The notes under the pieces are model-generated. The model was given only the letters and a program-made list of their open reading frames with translations. It did no database searches and was not told the DNA's origin. Of a DNA stretch of 64,000 nt, positions 7,460-17,494 are shown piece after piece. Positions within the stretch are counted from its first letter, which is position 1; every line of letters starts with the position of its first letter. Position numbers and translations under genes: made by a program. Source of the DNA: Blastomonas aquatica (GTDB taxonomy: Bacteria; Pseudomonadota; Alphaproteobacteria; Sphingomonadales; Sphingomonadaceae); contig NZ_BMGD01000001.1 in the NCBI RefSeq assembly GCF_014639875.1, forward strand, positions 744,001 to 808,000. Direction: 5' to 3'.

Positions 7460-9724
7460 ATGACCGAAAAAACAAACGTCCAGTTCACCGAGCGCGAGGC
7501 GCTGTTTTTTCACTCTTCAGGGCGTCCGGGCAAGATCGAGATCATCGCCTCCAAGCCGATGGCAACCCAGCGTGACCTCAGCCTCGCCTATTCGCCCGGC
7601 GTTGCAGTTCCTGTCCGCGCGATCGCCGAAGACCCTTCCAAGGCGTATGATTACACCGCCAAGGGCAATCTGGTCGCAGTCATCTCCAACGGCTCGGCGA
7701 TCCTGGGCCTCGGCAATCTGGGCGCTCTCGCCTCCAAGCCGGTGATGGAGGGCAAGGCGGTGCTGTTCAAGCGCTTCGCCGATGTCGATTCGATCGATAT
7801 CGAGGTGAACACCGAGGACGTCCAGCGCTTCATCGAGTGCGTCGAACTGCTCGAGCCCACCTTTGGGGGGATCAACCTCGAAGACATCGGCGCGCCCGCG
7901 TGCTTCATCATCGAGCAGGCGCTTAAGGAGCGGATGAACATCCCGGTGATGCACGATGACCAGCATGGTACCGCGATCATTTCGGCGGCTGGCCTGCTTA
8001 ACGCGTGCTACCTGACGGGCCGCGATTTTGCCGATGTGAAGATGGTGGTCAATGGCGCCGGAGCAGCAGCGATCGCCTGCACCGAGCTGATCAAGGCGAT
8101 GGGCGTGCGCCACGACAACGTGCTGATGTGCGATCGTTCGGGCGTGATCTATCAGGGCCGCGACGATCTGGACCAGTGGAAGTCCGCGCATGCCGCGAAG
8201 ACCGACCGGCGGACGCTCGAAGAGGCGCTCGACGGGGCGGACATCTTCCTGGGGCTCTCGGCCGCAGGCGCCTTGCAACCCGAGATGGTGATGAAGATGG
8301 CGCCGCAGCCAATCATCTTCGCGATGGCCAATCCCGATCCTGAAATCACCCCGCCCGCTGCCAAGGCGGCGCGCCCCGATGCGATCATCGCTACCGGCAG
8401 GTCGGATTATCCCAACCAGGTCAACAACGTGCTGGGCTTCCCGTTCATTTTCCGTGGCGCGCTCGATGTGCGCGCGACCGCGATCAACGAGGAGATGAAG
8501 ATCGCGGCGGCCAGGGCAATCGCCGAACTGGCGCGCGAACAGGTGCCCGAAGAGGTCGCCGCAGCCTATGGCGGCGCGACCCAGAAATTCGGCGTCGATT
8601 ACATCATCCCTGCACCGTTCGATCCGCGTCTGATGGAGCGGGTCTCGGCAGCGGTGGCGCAGGCGGCGATGGATACCGGCGTTGCGCAAAAGCCGATCGA
8701 GGACATGGCGGCCTATCGTCATTCGCTCAAGAGCAGGCTCAACCCGACCACGGCGGTGCTGACCCAGGTGTACAGCGATGCGCGCGCCAACCCCAAGCGC
8801 GTGGTGTTTGCCGAGGCCGAAGAGGAAGTGGTGCTGCGTGCCGCGATCCAGTTCCGCGATGGCGGCTATGGCACCCCGGTGCTGGTCGGGCGCGAACAGC
8901 GGGTGCGCGACAAGCTCAAGGAACTCGCGGTCGATGATCCGATGGCCTTCGAGGTTCACAATTCGGTCAACTCGCCTTTGGTGCCACGCATGGTCGATGT
9001 GCTGTACGAACGGCTGCAGCGGCGCGGCTACCTCAAGCGCGATGTCAAGCGCATGGTCAACCAGGACCGCAACATCTTCGGATCAGCGCTGCTGCATCTG
9101 GGCGAGGCGGACGCGATGCTCACCGGCATCACCCGCACCTTCGGCCAGTCGATGCGCGAGATCCGCCGCGTGCTCGATCCCAAGCCCGGCGAAACCCCGT
9201 TTGGCATCCATGTGATGGTCGGCAAGAGCCACACCGTGTTCCTCGCCGATACCACGGTGAACGAACGTCCCGATGCCGAGGAACTGGCCTGCATCGCGGA
9301 GAATACTGCTCATGTCGCACGGCGACTGGGCCACGAACCGCGCGTTGCGTTTCTGTCCTATTCGAATTTCGGCAATCCATCGGGCCGCTGGCTGGACAAC
9401 ATCCGCGGCGCGGTGACCATCCTCGACCAGAAAGGCGTCAACTTCGAATATGAAGGCGAGATGTCGCCCGATGTTGCGCTCAACCCTAAGTTGATGGCCA
9501 ACTATCCGTTCTGCCGCCTGTCGGCCCCGGCCAACGTGCTGATCATGCCCGGACTGCAGTCGGCCAACCTGTCAGCCAAATTGCTGCGCGAACTGGGCGG
9601 TGATGCGATGATCGGGCCGATGCTGATCGGCATGGAAAAGCCGGTGCAGATCGCCGCGATGTCATCGACCGCAGGCGACCTGCTGACGCTGGCGTTACTG
9701 GCTTCGGCTGGCGTGGTGGGCTGA
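7460..9724 (+). CDS. maeB: NADP-dependent malic enzyme with phosphotransacetylase-like C-terminal domain
   Basis: A 754-residue two-domain enzyme. Residues about 20-400 are the malic enzyme proper: malic N-terminal domain with [13 protein letters not shown], and an NAD(P)-binding domain with [15 protein letters not shown]. Residues about 430-750 form the PTA/PTB-like domain found in the long alpha- and gammaproteobacterial MaeB, which is generally regulatory (acetyl-CoA inhibition) rather than catalytic. The reaction is oxidative decarboxylation of malate to pyruvate, making NADPH. Length and domain order match the family exactly. The ATG at 7460 follows AAGGG at about 9 nt. It is a single gene and faces the hybrid kinase gene across a hairpin. 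Confidence 0.95.
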   Translation: MTEKTNVQFTEREALFFHSSGRPGKIEIIASKPMATQRDLSLAYSPGVAVPVRAIAEDPSKAYDYTAKGNLVAVISNGSAILGLGNLGALASKPVMEGKAVLFKRFADVDSIDIEVNTEDVQRFIECVELLEPTFGGINLEDIGAPACFIIEQALKERMNIPVMHDDQHGTAIISAAGLLNACYLTGRDFADVKMVVNGAGAAAIACTELIKAMGVRHDNVLMCDRSGVIYQGRDDLDQWKSAHAAKTDRRTLEEALDGADIFLGLSAAGALQPEMVMKMAPQPIIFAMANPDPEITPPAAKAARPDAIIATGRSDYPNQVNNVLGFPFIFRGALDVRATAINEEMKIAAARAIAELAREQVPEEVAAAYGGATQKFGVDYIIPAPFDPRLMERVSAAVAQAAMDTGVAQKPIEDMAAYRHSLKSRLNPTTAVLTQVYSDARANPKRVVFAEAEEEVVLRAAIQFRDGGYGTPVLVGREQRVRDKLKELAVDDPMAFEVHNSVNSPLVPRMVDVLYERLQRRGYLKRDVKRMVNQDRNIFGSALLHLGEADAMLTGITRTFGQSMREIRRVLDPKPGETPFGIHVMVGKSHTVFLADTTVNERPDAEELACIAENTAHVARRLGHEPRVAFLSYSNFGNPSGRWLDNIRGAVTILDQKGVNFEYEGEMSPDVALNPKLMANYPFCRLSAPANVLIMPGLQSANLSAKLLRELGGDAMIGPMLIGMEKPVQIAAMSSTAGDLLTLALLASAGVVG

Positions 9725-9752
9725 CACCGCCAGCGTTTGCTAACGATATACA

Positions 9753-9780
9753 GCCGCGCCGATCAGTTGGTCGGCGCGGC
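9753..9780. terminator. Convergent hairpin between maeB and hybrid kinase gene
   Basis: Perfect 10-bp stem GCCGCGCCGA / TCGGCGCGGC with an 8-nt loop. It straddles the kinase stop codon and lies 29 bp past the maeB stop. It could act on both strands, but neither side has a clear T-run. Confidence 0.4.
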
Positions 9781-11787
9781 GGCCAGCGTCTTACGGATCA
9801 ACGCGACCAGATCGTCGGGCGCAAACGGTTTGGTGATCAGCAGGTTGTGCGGGCAATCGCTGGTCAGCGTGCCACCGGCATAGCCGGTCATCAGCACGAT
9901 TGGCAGCTCAGGCCACGCCTTGCGGACCTCGGCGGCCAGCGTCCTGCCGTCCATCCGCGGCATGGTAACGTCGCTCAGCAGCAGATCGGGCCGGACACCG
10001 CTGGCGGCGACCCGGTCGAGCGCGGCCTGGCCGTCCTCGGCCTCGATCACCTTAAAGCCTGCCTCCTGCAACACATCGCACACGTGCGCGCGCAATGCCG
10101 CATTGTCCTCGGCCAGCAGGATGGTGCAATCCTCTTGGCACGCAGGCTCGGCGCTGCCCGATACGTCTCCATCGGCGCGATCTGCGGGTGTGTCTTCGGC
10201 AACCGGTAGCCACAGGATGACCGTGGTGCCTTCGCCCGGCGCGGTATCCAGCGTTACAAACCCGCCCGATTGCGCGACGAAACCCTGGACCTGGCTAAGA
10301 CCCAGACCGGTGCCCTTGCCGATATCCTTGGTGGTGAAAAACGGCTCGAAGATGTGCTTGACCACCTCGGGGGCGATCCCGCTGCCGGTGTCGTTGACGC
10401 AGAAGCGGACATAGCGGCCGGGCGGGGCATCGTGTCCGTCATCGGCATCCATCGCGGTCCGCTCGGCGTTGACCGCATGGATGGTAATTTCCCCGCGACC
10501 TTCCATCGCATCGCGCGCGTTGACCACCAGATTGAGCAGTGCGTTTTCCAGCTGGCTGGCATCGACGGTGATCGGCCACAGGCTATCGGGGCATTCGACA
10601 TTGAGTTGGTGGCGCTCGTCCAAAGCCTGCGATGCAAGCGGCACCAGATCGCGGATCAGGTCTGCAGGTTTGATTCGCGTCGGGGTCAGCGATTGGCGGC
10701 GGGCATAGGCCAGCAGCCGCTGGGTCAGGTTCGCGGCGCGGGTGGCTCCATCGCGAGCATTGGCGATCGCAAGCTCGGCGCGATCGATCTGACCGGCGGT
10801 GATCCGCTTCTGCGCGATATCGAGGTTGCCCGAAATGATCGTCAGCAGGTTGTTGAAGTCGTGCGCGATCCCGCCGGTCAACTGGCCGATCGATTCGACC
10901 CGCTGGACCTGCGCCAGCTGCGCTTCGGCAGCGCGGGTGCGGGTGATATCCCGGGCGATGCCGAAGATCAGGTCACCCTCGCGCGCCAGGCTCCAGCTGG
11001 CATAGATCGTCTGCCCGTCAGCGCCGCGCATTTCGCGCTCGGCCTGGACTTCGCTCTGGCCGCTGGAAAGTTCGATGATCTGGCTGGTGGCGTGATCGAC
11101 AAAATAGTCGCTGACATGCGCGGTGCCATCGGTGGGCACCGGGCCGAACGCTCTTTCCCAGGCCGGGTTTCCTGCCACCAGCGCACCATCGGTGGTGGTG
11201 ATCAGCATCATGTCGAGCGACGAGTCCCACAACCGGTCGCGCTGGTCGGCGGCCAGATCGGCGGCCAGTTGCTGGTGGATCAGTTGCTTGCGCAACTCGA
11301 ACAAAGCCGACACCTGCCGCGCCAGCGATGCAAGCAGCGGCGCCTCATCGAACCGTTCGCGCGGGGTGCTGTCCGATAGGCATAGCGTGCCCAGGGCAAA
11401 GCCGTCGCCATTGATGATGGGTGCACCGGCGTAGAACCGGATGTTCGGCGGCCCGGTGACCAGCGGATTGTCAGCAAAGCGAGGGTCGGCGGCGGCATCG
11501 AGCACCACCATGACTTCGGGCGAGCGGATCGCGTGGTCGCAGAACGCGATCGACCGAGGCGCATGAGCAAGCGCGAGGCCGCGCGAGGCCTTGAACCATT
11601 GCTGATCTTCCTCGACGATCGAGATGAATGCCGTTTCGCAGCCAGCCAATGTTTGGGCGATGGCAACCAGATCGGCATACAGCGCGTTGTCGGTATCATC
11701 AGGGCCAAGCTGATAGGCGCGCAGCGCGCCGACCCGCGCGGCGTCATCATCGCCCCTGAAGATGGTAGTGCCAAGATTGAGCAGCAT
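9763..11787 (-). CDS. GAF-PAS hybrid sensor histidine kinase with receiver domain
   Basis: 674 residues, soluble. A GAF domain spans about 35-165 (ETAFISIVEEDQQWFKASRGL) and a PAS domain about 185-285. HisKA has His309 in GGIAHDFNNLL, and the HATPase has Asn423 in LLNLVVNARDAM plus DTGSG and GTGLGLS boxes. A C-terminal receiver spans about 555-670 with phospho-acceptor Asp606 (LLSDVTMPRMDG) and Lys653. The kinase probably autophosphorylates and passes phosphate to its own receiver. No output domain or adjacent response regulator is present, so a downstream histidine phosphotransferase or unlinked regulator is expected. The GAF ligand is unknown; no membrane segments are seen. Confidence 0.9.
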   Translation of the reverse strand: MLLNLGTTIFRGDDDAARVGALRAYQLGPDDTDNALYADLVAIAQTLAGCETAFISIVEEDQQWFKASRGLALAHAPRSIAFCDHAIRSPEVMVVLDAAADPRFADNPLVTGPPNIRFYAGAPIINGDGFALGTLCLSDSTPRERFDEAPLLASLARQVSALFELRKQLIHQQLAADLAADQRDRLWDSSLDMMLITTTDGALVAGNPAWERAFGPVPTDGTAHVSDYFVDHATSQIIELSSGQSEVQAEREMRGADGQTIYASWSLAREGDLIFGIARDITRTRAAEAQLAQVQRVESIGQLTGGIAHDFNNLLTIISGNLDIAQKRITAGQIDRAELAIANARDGATRAANLTQRLLAYARRQSLTPTRIKPADLIRDLVPLASQALDERHQLNVECPDSLWPITVDASQLENALLNLVVNARDAMEGRGEITIHAVNAERTAMDADDGHDAPPGRYVRFCVNDTGSGIAPEVVKHIFEPFFTTKDIGKGTGLGLSQVQGFVAQSGGFVTLDTAPGEGTTVILWLPVAEDTPADRADGDVSGSAEPACQEDCTILLAEDNAALRAHVCDVLQEAGFKVIEAEDGQAALDRVAASGVRPDLLLSDVTMPRMDGRTLAAEVRKAWPELPIVLMTGYAGGTLTSDCPHNLLITKPFAPDDLVALIRKTLAAAPTN

Positions 11788-12061
11788 GCGCCTGTCCGGT
11801 TGTCTGGCGGTGGTCCTGCCCGCCGGTTGTGAGTGTATATAGGCCCAAGCCTTGCCAAAGCCAGCATGACCCCGGTTTTTGTCGCACTTTCAATGCGTCG
11901 CGTCCAAGTGACGCAACCTGTGTCGCTGGCAGTGCTGACCGTGACCGAGGCCGCTCCGCCGGGCTCGCCGTAAGCCTTGCGCGAACTTGCGCCTTAACGC
12001 GCTTGCTCAGCGATGCTAGAGCTCCAGGCAGATACCTTCCCCATCACGAAAGCCTGCCTTC

Positions 12062-13174
12062 ATGAAAACCCGCGCCGCCGTTGCCTTTGAAGCGAAGAAG
12101 CCGCTCGAAATCGTCGAACTCGACCTGGAAGGCCCCAAGGCCGGCGAAGTCCTGGTCGAAATCATGGCGACGGGCATCTGCCACACCGATGCCTATACGC
12201 TCGACGGGCTCGACAGCGAGGGGTTGTTCCCCAGCGTGCTGGGGCATGAAGGTGCAGGCATCGTGCGCGAAGTTGGCGCAGGCGTAACCTCGGTCAAGCC
12301 TGGCGATCACGTGATCCCGCTCTACACGCCGGAATGCCGCCAGTGCAAAAGCTGCCTCAGCGGCAAGACCAACCTGTGCACCGCGATCCGCGCGACGCAG
12401 GGCAAGGGCTTGATGCCCGATGGCACCAGCCGTTTCAGCTACAAGGGCCAGACCATCTATCATTACATGGGCTGCTCGACGTTCAGCAACTTCACGGTGC
12501 TCCCCGAGATCGCGGTCGCCAAGATCCGTGAGGACGCGCCGTTCCAGCCCGCCTGCTATATAGGCTGCGGCGTGACGACGGGCGTCGGCGCGGTGATCAA
12601 CACCGCCAAGGTCCAGGTCGGCGACAACATCGTCGTCTTCGGGCTGGGCGGCATCGGCCTCAACGTGCTGCAGGGCGCGCGGATGGCGGGCGCGGACAGG
12701 ATCATCGGGGTCGATATCAACCCCGATCGCGAGGAATGGGGCCGCAAGTTCGGAATGACCGATTTCCTCAACTCGAAGGGGATGAGCCGCGAGGATGTCG
12801 TCGCCAGGATCGTCGAAATGACCGATGGCGGCGCGGACTACACCTTCGATGCCACCGGCAACACCGAGGTGATGCGCACCGCGCTCGAGGCGTGCCATCG
12901 CGGCTGGGGAACCAGCATCATCATCGGCGTGGCCGAAGCGGGCAAGGAAATCGCCACGCGGCCGTTCCAACTGGTCACCGGACGCAACTGGCGCGGAACC
13001 GCGTTCGGCGGCGCCAAGGGCCGCACCGATGTGCCCAAGATCGTCGACATGTACATGACCGGCAAGATCGAGATCGACCCGATGATCACCCATGTGATGG
13101 GGCTGGAAGAGATCAACACCGCGTTCGACCTGATGCATGCGGGCAAGTCGATCCGTTCCGTGGTGGTGTTCTGA
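12062..13174 (+). CDS. frmA: S-(hydroxymethyl)glutathione dehydrogenase / class III alcohol dehydrogenase
   Basis: A 370-residue zinc-dependent medium-chain dehydrogenase. It has the catalytic zinc region ATGICHTD, the GHEGAG motif, the four-Cys structural zinc lobe ([17 protein letters not shown]) and the NAD-binding loop [12 protein letters not shown]. Class III features ([19 protein letters not shown], acidic-residue-rich pocket) mark it as the glutathione-dependent formaldehyde dehydrogenase, oxidising S-hydroxymethylglutathione to S-formylglutathione; it can also reduce S-nitrosoglutathione. It overlaps the next gene by one base (TGATG), so translation is coupled. No FrmR-type regulator is adjacent. 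The length is standard for the family. Confidence 0.96.
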   Translation: MKTRAAVAFEAKKPLEIVELDLEGPKAGEVLVEIMATGICHTDAYTLDGLDSEGLFPSVLGHEGAGIVREVGAGVTSVKPGDHVIPLYTPECRQCKSCLSGKTNLCTAIRATQGKGLMPDGTSRFSYKGQTIYHYMGCSTFSNFTVLPEIAVAKIREDAPFQPACYIGCGVTTGVGAVINTAKVQVGDNIVVFGLGGIGLNVLQGARMAGADRIIGVDINPDREEWGRKFGMTDFLNSKGMSREDVVARIVEMTDGGADYTFDATGNTEVMRTALEACHRGWGTSIIIGVAEAGKEIATRPFQLVTGRNWRGTAFGGAKGRTDVPKIVDMYMTGKIEIDPMITHVMGLEEINTAFDLMHAGKSIRSVVVF

Positions 13175-14028
13175 TGGCGGTCCCGGTGGAAACGCTGTCG
13201 TCGGTCAAATGCTTTGGCGGCGAGCAGGCGGTGCTGCGTCACGCCTCCGAGACGACCGGTACCGACATGACCTTTTCGGTGTTCGTCCCCGATTGCGCAA
13301 CCGATCAGACGATGCCGGTGGTGTGGTACCTCTCGGGCCTCACCTGCACCCACGCCAACGTTACCGAAAAGGGCGAGTTTCGTCGCGCCTGCGCCGAGCT
13401 CGGGCTGATCTTCGTCGCGCCCGATACCAGCCCGCGCGGCGAGGGTGTGCCCGATGATCCCGACGGCGCGTATGATTTTGGGCTGGGGGCTGGCTTCTAT
13501 GTCGATGCGACGCAAGAGCCTTTTGCCAAGAATTACCGGATGTGGAGCTACATCACGCAGGAACTGCCCGAGATCATCGGTGACTGCTTCCCCGCAGACA
13601 TGATGCGCCAGTCGATCATGGGGCATTCGATGGGCGGCCATGGCGCGCTGACCATCGGATTGCGACATCCTGACCGGTTCAAGGCGGTCTCGGCGTTCGC
13701 GCCGATCGCAGCGCCGTCGCAGGTTCCCTGGGGCCACAAGGCGCTGGGCGGATATCTGGGCGAAGATCGTGCGGCCTGGCGTCAGCACGATACGGTAGCC
13801 TTGATCGAGGATGGCGCGCGCATTGCCGATCTGCTGGTCGATCAGGGGGAGGCTGACAATTTTCTCGAGGACCAGCTGAAGCCGCATCTGCTGGCCGAGG
13901 CGTGCGAGAAGGCAGGGATCGCGCTGACGCTGCGGATGCAGCCGGGTTATGACCACAGCTATTATTTCATCTCGACCTTCATGGAAGACCATCTGCGCTG
14001 GCACGCCGAGCGGCTCGCTGCGGGGTAA
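13174..14028 (+). CDS. fghA: S-formylglutathione hydrolase
   Basis: A 284-residue esterase-D type alpha/beta hydrolase. It has the oxyanion/His-Gly region WYLSGLTCTHANVTEKG, nucleophile elbow GHSMGGHGAL with the catalytic Ser, and a C-terminal GYDHSYYFISTF segment carrying the catalytic His. It hydrolyses S-formylglutathione to formate and glutathione, the step directly after the preceding dehydrogenase. The ATG at 13174 shares a base with the upstream stop codon, so this is a two-gene formaldehyde-detoxification operon. It ends 21 bp from the convergent DUF4403 gene. Confidence 0.95.
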   Translation: MAVPVETLSSVKCFGGEQAVLRHASETTGTDMTFSVFVPDCATDQTMPVVWYLSGLTCTHANVTEKGEFRRACAELGLIFVAPDTSPRGEGVPDDPDGAYDFGLGAGFYVDATQEPFAKNYRMWSYITQELPEIIGDCFPADMMRQSIMGHSMGGHGALTIGLRHPDRFKAVSAFAPIAAPSQVPWGHKALGGYLGEDRAAWRQHDTVALIEDGARIADLLVDQGEADNFLEDQLKPHLLAEACEKAGIALTLRMQPGYDHSYYFISTFMEDHLRWHAERLAAG

Positions 14029-14048
14029 CCCCGGTCTATGTGCCGTGA

Positions 14049-15545
14049 TCAGCGCGCGATGGTGACAGATGCGGTACCGCTGGCCCAGACGGGCAGGAAA
14101 AGTCCAGCACCTGCTGCCTGCAACTGGCCGGTGCGCGCGCGCCTCAGGTTGGCATGGATAATGACGTCGCCAGTGCGCTGGGTTGCGATCGCGGTATCGA
14201 CCTTGCCGATGAGTTCGGCAAAATCGCGCTCGAAATTCTGCGCGAGCAGACCCGCGATCATCTGCGCGACACCGGGCGCATTGGCAAGATCGAGGATGAG
14301 GTCGCCCCCCGTCATGTCGGTGGTGCCGGTGACCTCGAAATCCTCGAATCCCACTTCCCTCGAATCCTCTGCGTTGACCGGTTTTCCTGTCATCCAAACG
14401 GTGCCAGAGGTCGGGGTCTTGCTGCCTTGCTCCTGCGCCGAAAAGGTCAGCCCTACTGCGATGCGTCCTCTTTCGGTGCCATAGATTTCCGCCGATTTGA
14501 ACCGGGCATAGACCGGGTTGAGGCCGGGAACATCGAATGGACGGGCCGAACGACGCTGAAGCGCGCGCATCAGCACCGGCTCGAGTTCGCGGTAATCGGC
14601 GAATACCGGCAGGAAAAACGAAAGTTCACCAGGCTGGCCTTCGAGCGGCGCCATCGGTGGCAGCTTGGTGGCCTCGCGTGGGGCCGGGCGAGAACCGACA
14701 TACGTTTCGGTGAGCGCACGCATTCCTAACCGCAGCCGCAGGCGCCCATTGGTGACCTCATAGCCGCCATATTGAAGTTCTCGCGGGGTAATGCGCATCC
14801 ACACCGGGGGGTTGCGTTCGTTGAGCACGACAGACGTGAACGCGCCGGCCCAGGCCTCACCGATCTGGCGCTGCAGACCCAGCCGGCCGAGTTCACCGGG
14901 CAGTTCGCGCTCCAACCGGGCGATGACGGGAGCCAGTTCGCGCTCGGCGGGACCGGTCAGGTCGATCCTCTGGCCGAGAAACTCGACATGCGGCTCGCTG
15001 ACCCAATCATAGCTGAGCGCAACCCTGCCGCGCGGCGTCCAGTCGGTATCCAGATCCAGCCTGATCGCGGTATGCGCCATGGCCGTGGCGGTGGCGGTCT
15101 CGCGCTTCAGGATGCCGCCAATATCTTCGGCATGGATCACGGCGGTGAGCGGAAAGGAAAAGCGCAGCTCCTGGCCCGAGCCGCCCACAGTGATCGGGCC
15201 GCGTGTCACCTCGCCAACGATGTTGCACTTGATCTTGGGCGTCTTGACCGTGGCGATGCCCAGATCCACGCCCTGGCTGTCGATGCAGACCTGATCAGCC
15301 TCGTTGATCTGCCACAACACACGCGGCAAGAGCCGCTCCATCGCACGGGCCAGGTCACCCAATTCGGCCTCTACCGGCACGGTGACCAACGACGGCGAAG
15401 GCTGGACCTCGATGCGGTCGTCGGTGCGCGGTGGGCGGCCCTTGTTATCCCACCCCCCGCAATAGGTGAGCAGTAAGGTCGTTGCGAGTACAACAACGAC
15501 CAAGACGATTCCCAGCCCCGCCTTGCGCCGAGACACCCGCGCCAT
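14049..15545 (-). CDS. DUF4403 family membrane-anchored protein
   Basis: 498 residues. An N-terminal hydrophobic segment (about 10-28) ends in YC and is best read as a signal anchor, since the lipobox is poor. The rest is a periplasmic beta-rich domain matching DUF4403: paired halves with repeated IHA/VGL-type strands, WQINEADQVCIDSQGVDLG, and a C-terminal half ending in LPVWASGTASVTIAR. The family's function is unknown. Its predicted tubular, lipid-binding-like fold suggests an envelope role, which is inference. It starts 3 bp after the pmbA stop on the same strand, so it is the last gene of a pmbA-DUF4403 transcript. Confidence 0.75.
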   Translation of the reverse strand: MARVSRRKAGLGIVLVVVVLATTLLLTYCGGWDNKGRPPRTDDRIEVQPSPSLVTVPVEAELGDLARAMERLLPRVLWQINEADQVCIDSQGVDLGIATVKTPKIKCNIVGEVTRGPITVGGSGQELRFSFPLTAVIHAEDIGGILKRETATATAMAHTAIRLDLDTDWTPRGRVALSYDWVSEPHVEFLGQRIDLTGPAERELAPVIARLERELPGELGRLGLQRQIGEAWAGAFTSVVLNERNPPVWMRITPRELQYGGYEVTNGRLRLRLGMRALTETYVGSRPAPREATKLPPMAPLEGQPGELSFFLPVFADYRELEPVLMRALQRRSARPFDVPGLNPVYARFKSAEIYGTERGRIAVGLTFSAQEQGSKTPTSGTVWMTGKPVNAEDSREVGFEDFEVTGTTDMTGGDLILDLANAPGVAQMIAGLLAQNFERDFAELIGKVDTAIATQRTGDVIIHANLRRARTGQLQAAGAGLFLPVWASGTASVTIAR

Positions 15546-15548
15546 CGC

Positions 15549-16895
15549 TCAGCTGCTCGCGACCATCATGCCGTCAATCCGCAGAGTGGGGACGTTGACC
15601 GCATAGCGAAAGCTCAGATCGTTCGCCGGGATCAGCGCGGCGAACATATCAATCAGGTTGCTCGCGATCGTAATCTCGCTGATTGGTTCGGCCAGATGGC
15701 CATCGCGGATGATGAACCCGCTCGCACCCCGGCTGTAATCGCCGGTCACGCCGTTAACCCCCATACCGATGAGCTCGGTGATGTAGACCCCGGTGCCGAT
15801 CCCCGCCATCAGCGCGGCAGGCGTCTCACGCCCGGCGGCCATGTGGACGTTGCTCGGGCCGGTCGAGGGCGCGCCACTGATGCCGCGCGCGGCATGGCCG
15901 GTCGGCTGTTCGCCCAGCTGGCGGGCAGCGGCGCTGTCCATCAGCCAGCCGGTCAGCACCCCCTGATCGATCAGCCGCTGCGGACGCGTCGGCAACCCTT
16001 CGCCATCGAAGCGACGCGAGCGCAGGCCACGGGGGCGGTGGGGATCGTCGAGGATCGTCACTGCGCTGTCGAAGATGGCCGTGCCGCGCTTGTCGAGCAG
16101 GAAGCTGGTCTTGCGTGCGATCGCACCGCCCGAGATCGCGCCAATCAGCGAACCGATCAGCGATCCACCCGCGCGTGGATCGAACACCACCGGCATCGCG
16201 CCGCTGCTGATCTTGCCGGCACCCAATCGCGCGACGGCGCGCTCGCCTGCGCGGCGGCCAATGTCTTCGGGCGATTCAAGGTCACTCAAAAAACGCACGG
16301 TGTGCGATGCCGAATCGCGTTCCATCGCGCTTTCGCCGCCTGCAAGCACGCTCGCGCCAATGCCATAACGGCTGCCGCCATAGCTCCCGGTAAAGCCGTG
16401 GCTGGTGGCGAGCGCCATGACAGAGCGCACCGCGCCGGCGGACCCGCCTTCGGAGTTGGTGACGCCGGTGACCGCGCGCGCAGCCTCTTCGCACCGTTCG
16501 GCCAGATCGCGCAGCAGGGCGGGGTCGGGATCAAGCCCGTCATCGAGATCGAGCGGCTCGAGCGGCCCGCGGGCCAGCAGCTCTTCAGGCGCAAGCCCGG
16601 CATAGGCATCTTCCGGCGCCAGCCGCGCCATCGCGACCGCGCGCTCGGCCAGGGTCGCAAGGCCTGCAGCGGTGACATCGGCGCCCGAGACGCTGGCAGA
16701 GCGCTTGCCGTCGAACACGCGCAGGCCAATTGCAGCGCTCTCGGAGCGCTGGACATCTTCGAGCGCGCCCAGCCGGATCTGGACATCGGTCGAAGCATCG
16801 CAGGCGAAAACCGCATCTGCGGCGGTGGCACCGGCGGCGAGCGCGCGGGCAACCAGATCTTGCGCCAGGTCTCTGGCTTGGGTTGGGGTCTGCAT
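15549..16895 (-). CDS. pmbA: TldD/PmbA family protein (PmbA/TldE subunit)
   Basis: About 448 residues matching PmbA/TldE, the non-catalytic partner of the TldD metalloprotease that degrades unfolded or modified peptides in the cytosol. Family landmarks include RLGALEDVQRSES near the N-terminus, and the C-terminal GMGVNGVTGDYSRGASGFIIRDG and ISEITIASNL blocks. No HExxH metal motif is present, as expected for TldE. I chose the ATG at 16895 (MQTPTQ) from family alignment; a longer start at 16949 lacks support. The tldD partner is not in the window. It sits between a small membrane-protein gene and DUF4403 on one strand with short gaps, which suggests an operon. Confidence 0.88.
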   Translation of the reverse strand: MQTPTQARDLAQDLVARALAAGATAADAVFACDASTDVQIRLGALEDVQRSESAAIGLRVFDGKRSASVSGADVTAAGLATLAERAVAMARLAPEDAYAGLAPEELLARGPLEPLDLDDGLDPDPALLRDLAERCEEAARAVTGVTNSEGGSAGAVRSVMALATSHGFTGSYGGSRYGIGASVLAGGESAMERDSASHTVRFLSDLESPEDIGRRAGERAVARLGAGKISSGAMPVVFDPRAGGSLIGSLIGAISGGAIARKTSFLLDKRGTAIFDSAVTILDDPHRPRGLRSRRFDGEGLPTRPQRLIDQGVLTGWLMDSAAARQLGEQPTGHAARGISGAPSTGPSNVHMAAGRETPAALMAGIGTGVYITELIGMGVNGVTGDYSRGASGFIIRDGHLAEPISEITIASNLIDMFAALIPANDLSFRYAVNVPTLRIDGMMVASS

Positions 16896-16945
16896 CAGGT
16901 GCGTGTAGGCCTCGCGCGATGCGTGGTCAATCAAACCGCCACCGG

Positions 16946-17359
16946 TCAAAACAGCGCGGCCAACCCCTTGACCACCAGCACGAACGCGAACGGAAAGCCG
17001 ATGGCGAACAGCCAGATGCCCAGCCGGTCGCTCGAATAGATCTGGGTCAGGCTGGCTTCGGAGCGATCGCTGCGTGACAGCGCCTGCCAGCGTTTTTCAA
17101 CCCGGCGGCAGATTGGGATGACGATGCCGACCAGCGCAACAAGGCCGAGATAGGGAAGGATCGACATGCCCTCGCCCTTGATCGCGCCCATCACCACGAA
17201 GATCTGCAGTCCGGTATAAGCGAGCAACGCATACGCGACATGATTGCTGATCCGCCTTTCCCAGAGGGTTTCGGGTGCGCCGGTTCGAGGTAGGGCGGTC
17301 TTGGCCATCGTGGAATTGTAGCGTGCGGCCTCGAACCGCTTTTCGATCGCATTGGTCAT
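16946..17359 (-). CDS. Small membrane protein of unknown function
   Basis: 137 residues with three hydrophobic helices at about 50-70, 78-98 and 114-134, joined by basic loops (CRRVEKRWQ). I do not recognise a named family. GGAGG lies 5 nt before the ATG at 17359, which settles the start over upstream candidates at 17362 and 17371. It precedes pmbA by 50 bp on the same strand and may head that transcript. The 135 bp upstream contain an ACGT-type inverted repeat (17457-17473). The topology suggests an inner-membrane protein, N-terminus inside. Confidence 0.65.
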   Translation of the reverse strand: MTNAIEKRFEAARYNSTMAKTALPRTGAPETLWERRISNHVAYALLAYTGLQIFVVMGAIKGEGMSILPYLGLVALVGIVIPICRRVEKRWQALSRSDRSEASLTQIYSSDRLGIWLFAIGFPFAFVLVVKGLAALF

Positions 17360-17456
17360 CATGTCCTCCATGATTGCCTCATGCAGACTCTGCGACCTAC
17401 CTTCAGGCCAGACTGCACACAAAAGAGTGTGTCATTGCGATGACAGCTTGGCAAGA

Positions 17457-17473
17457 GACGTTAATGTTACGTC
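17457..17473. promoter_or_regulatory. GACGT-N7-ACGTC inverted repeat
   Basis: 5-bp arms around 7 bases, between fadD and the small membrane-protein gene. It shares ACGTCAATC with the palindrome upstream of the acyl-CoA dehydrogenase (6313-6328) but has different spacing. It may be a weak second site for the same regulator; low confidence. Confidence 0.25.
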
Positions 17474-17494
17474 AATCTACCTGATCGTGATCAA

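Noticed and set aside
7517..8959. 480-codon open frame antisense to maeB
   Set aside because: Composition artefact rich in His/Arg/Asp without any recognisable motif; maeB is unambiguous.
12838..14397. 519-codon reverse frame across frmA/fghA
   Set aside because: It spans two well-identified forward genes and the end of DUF4403 in the wrong frame; no domain.
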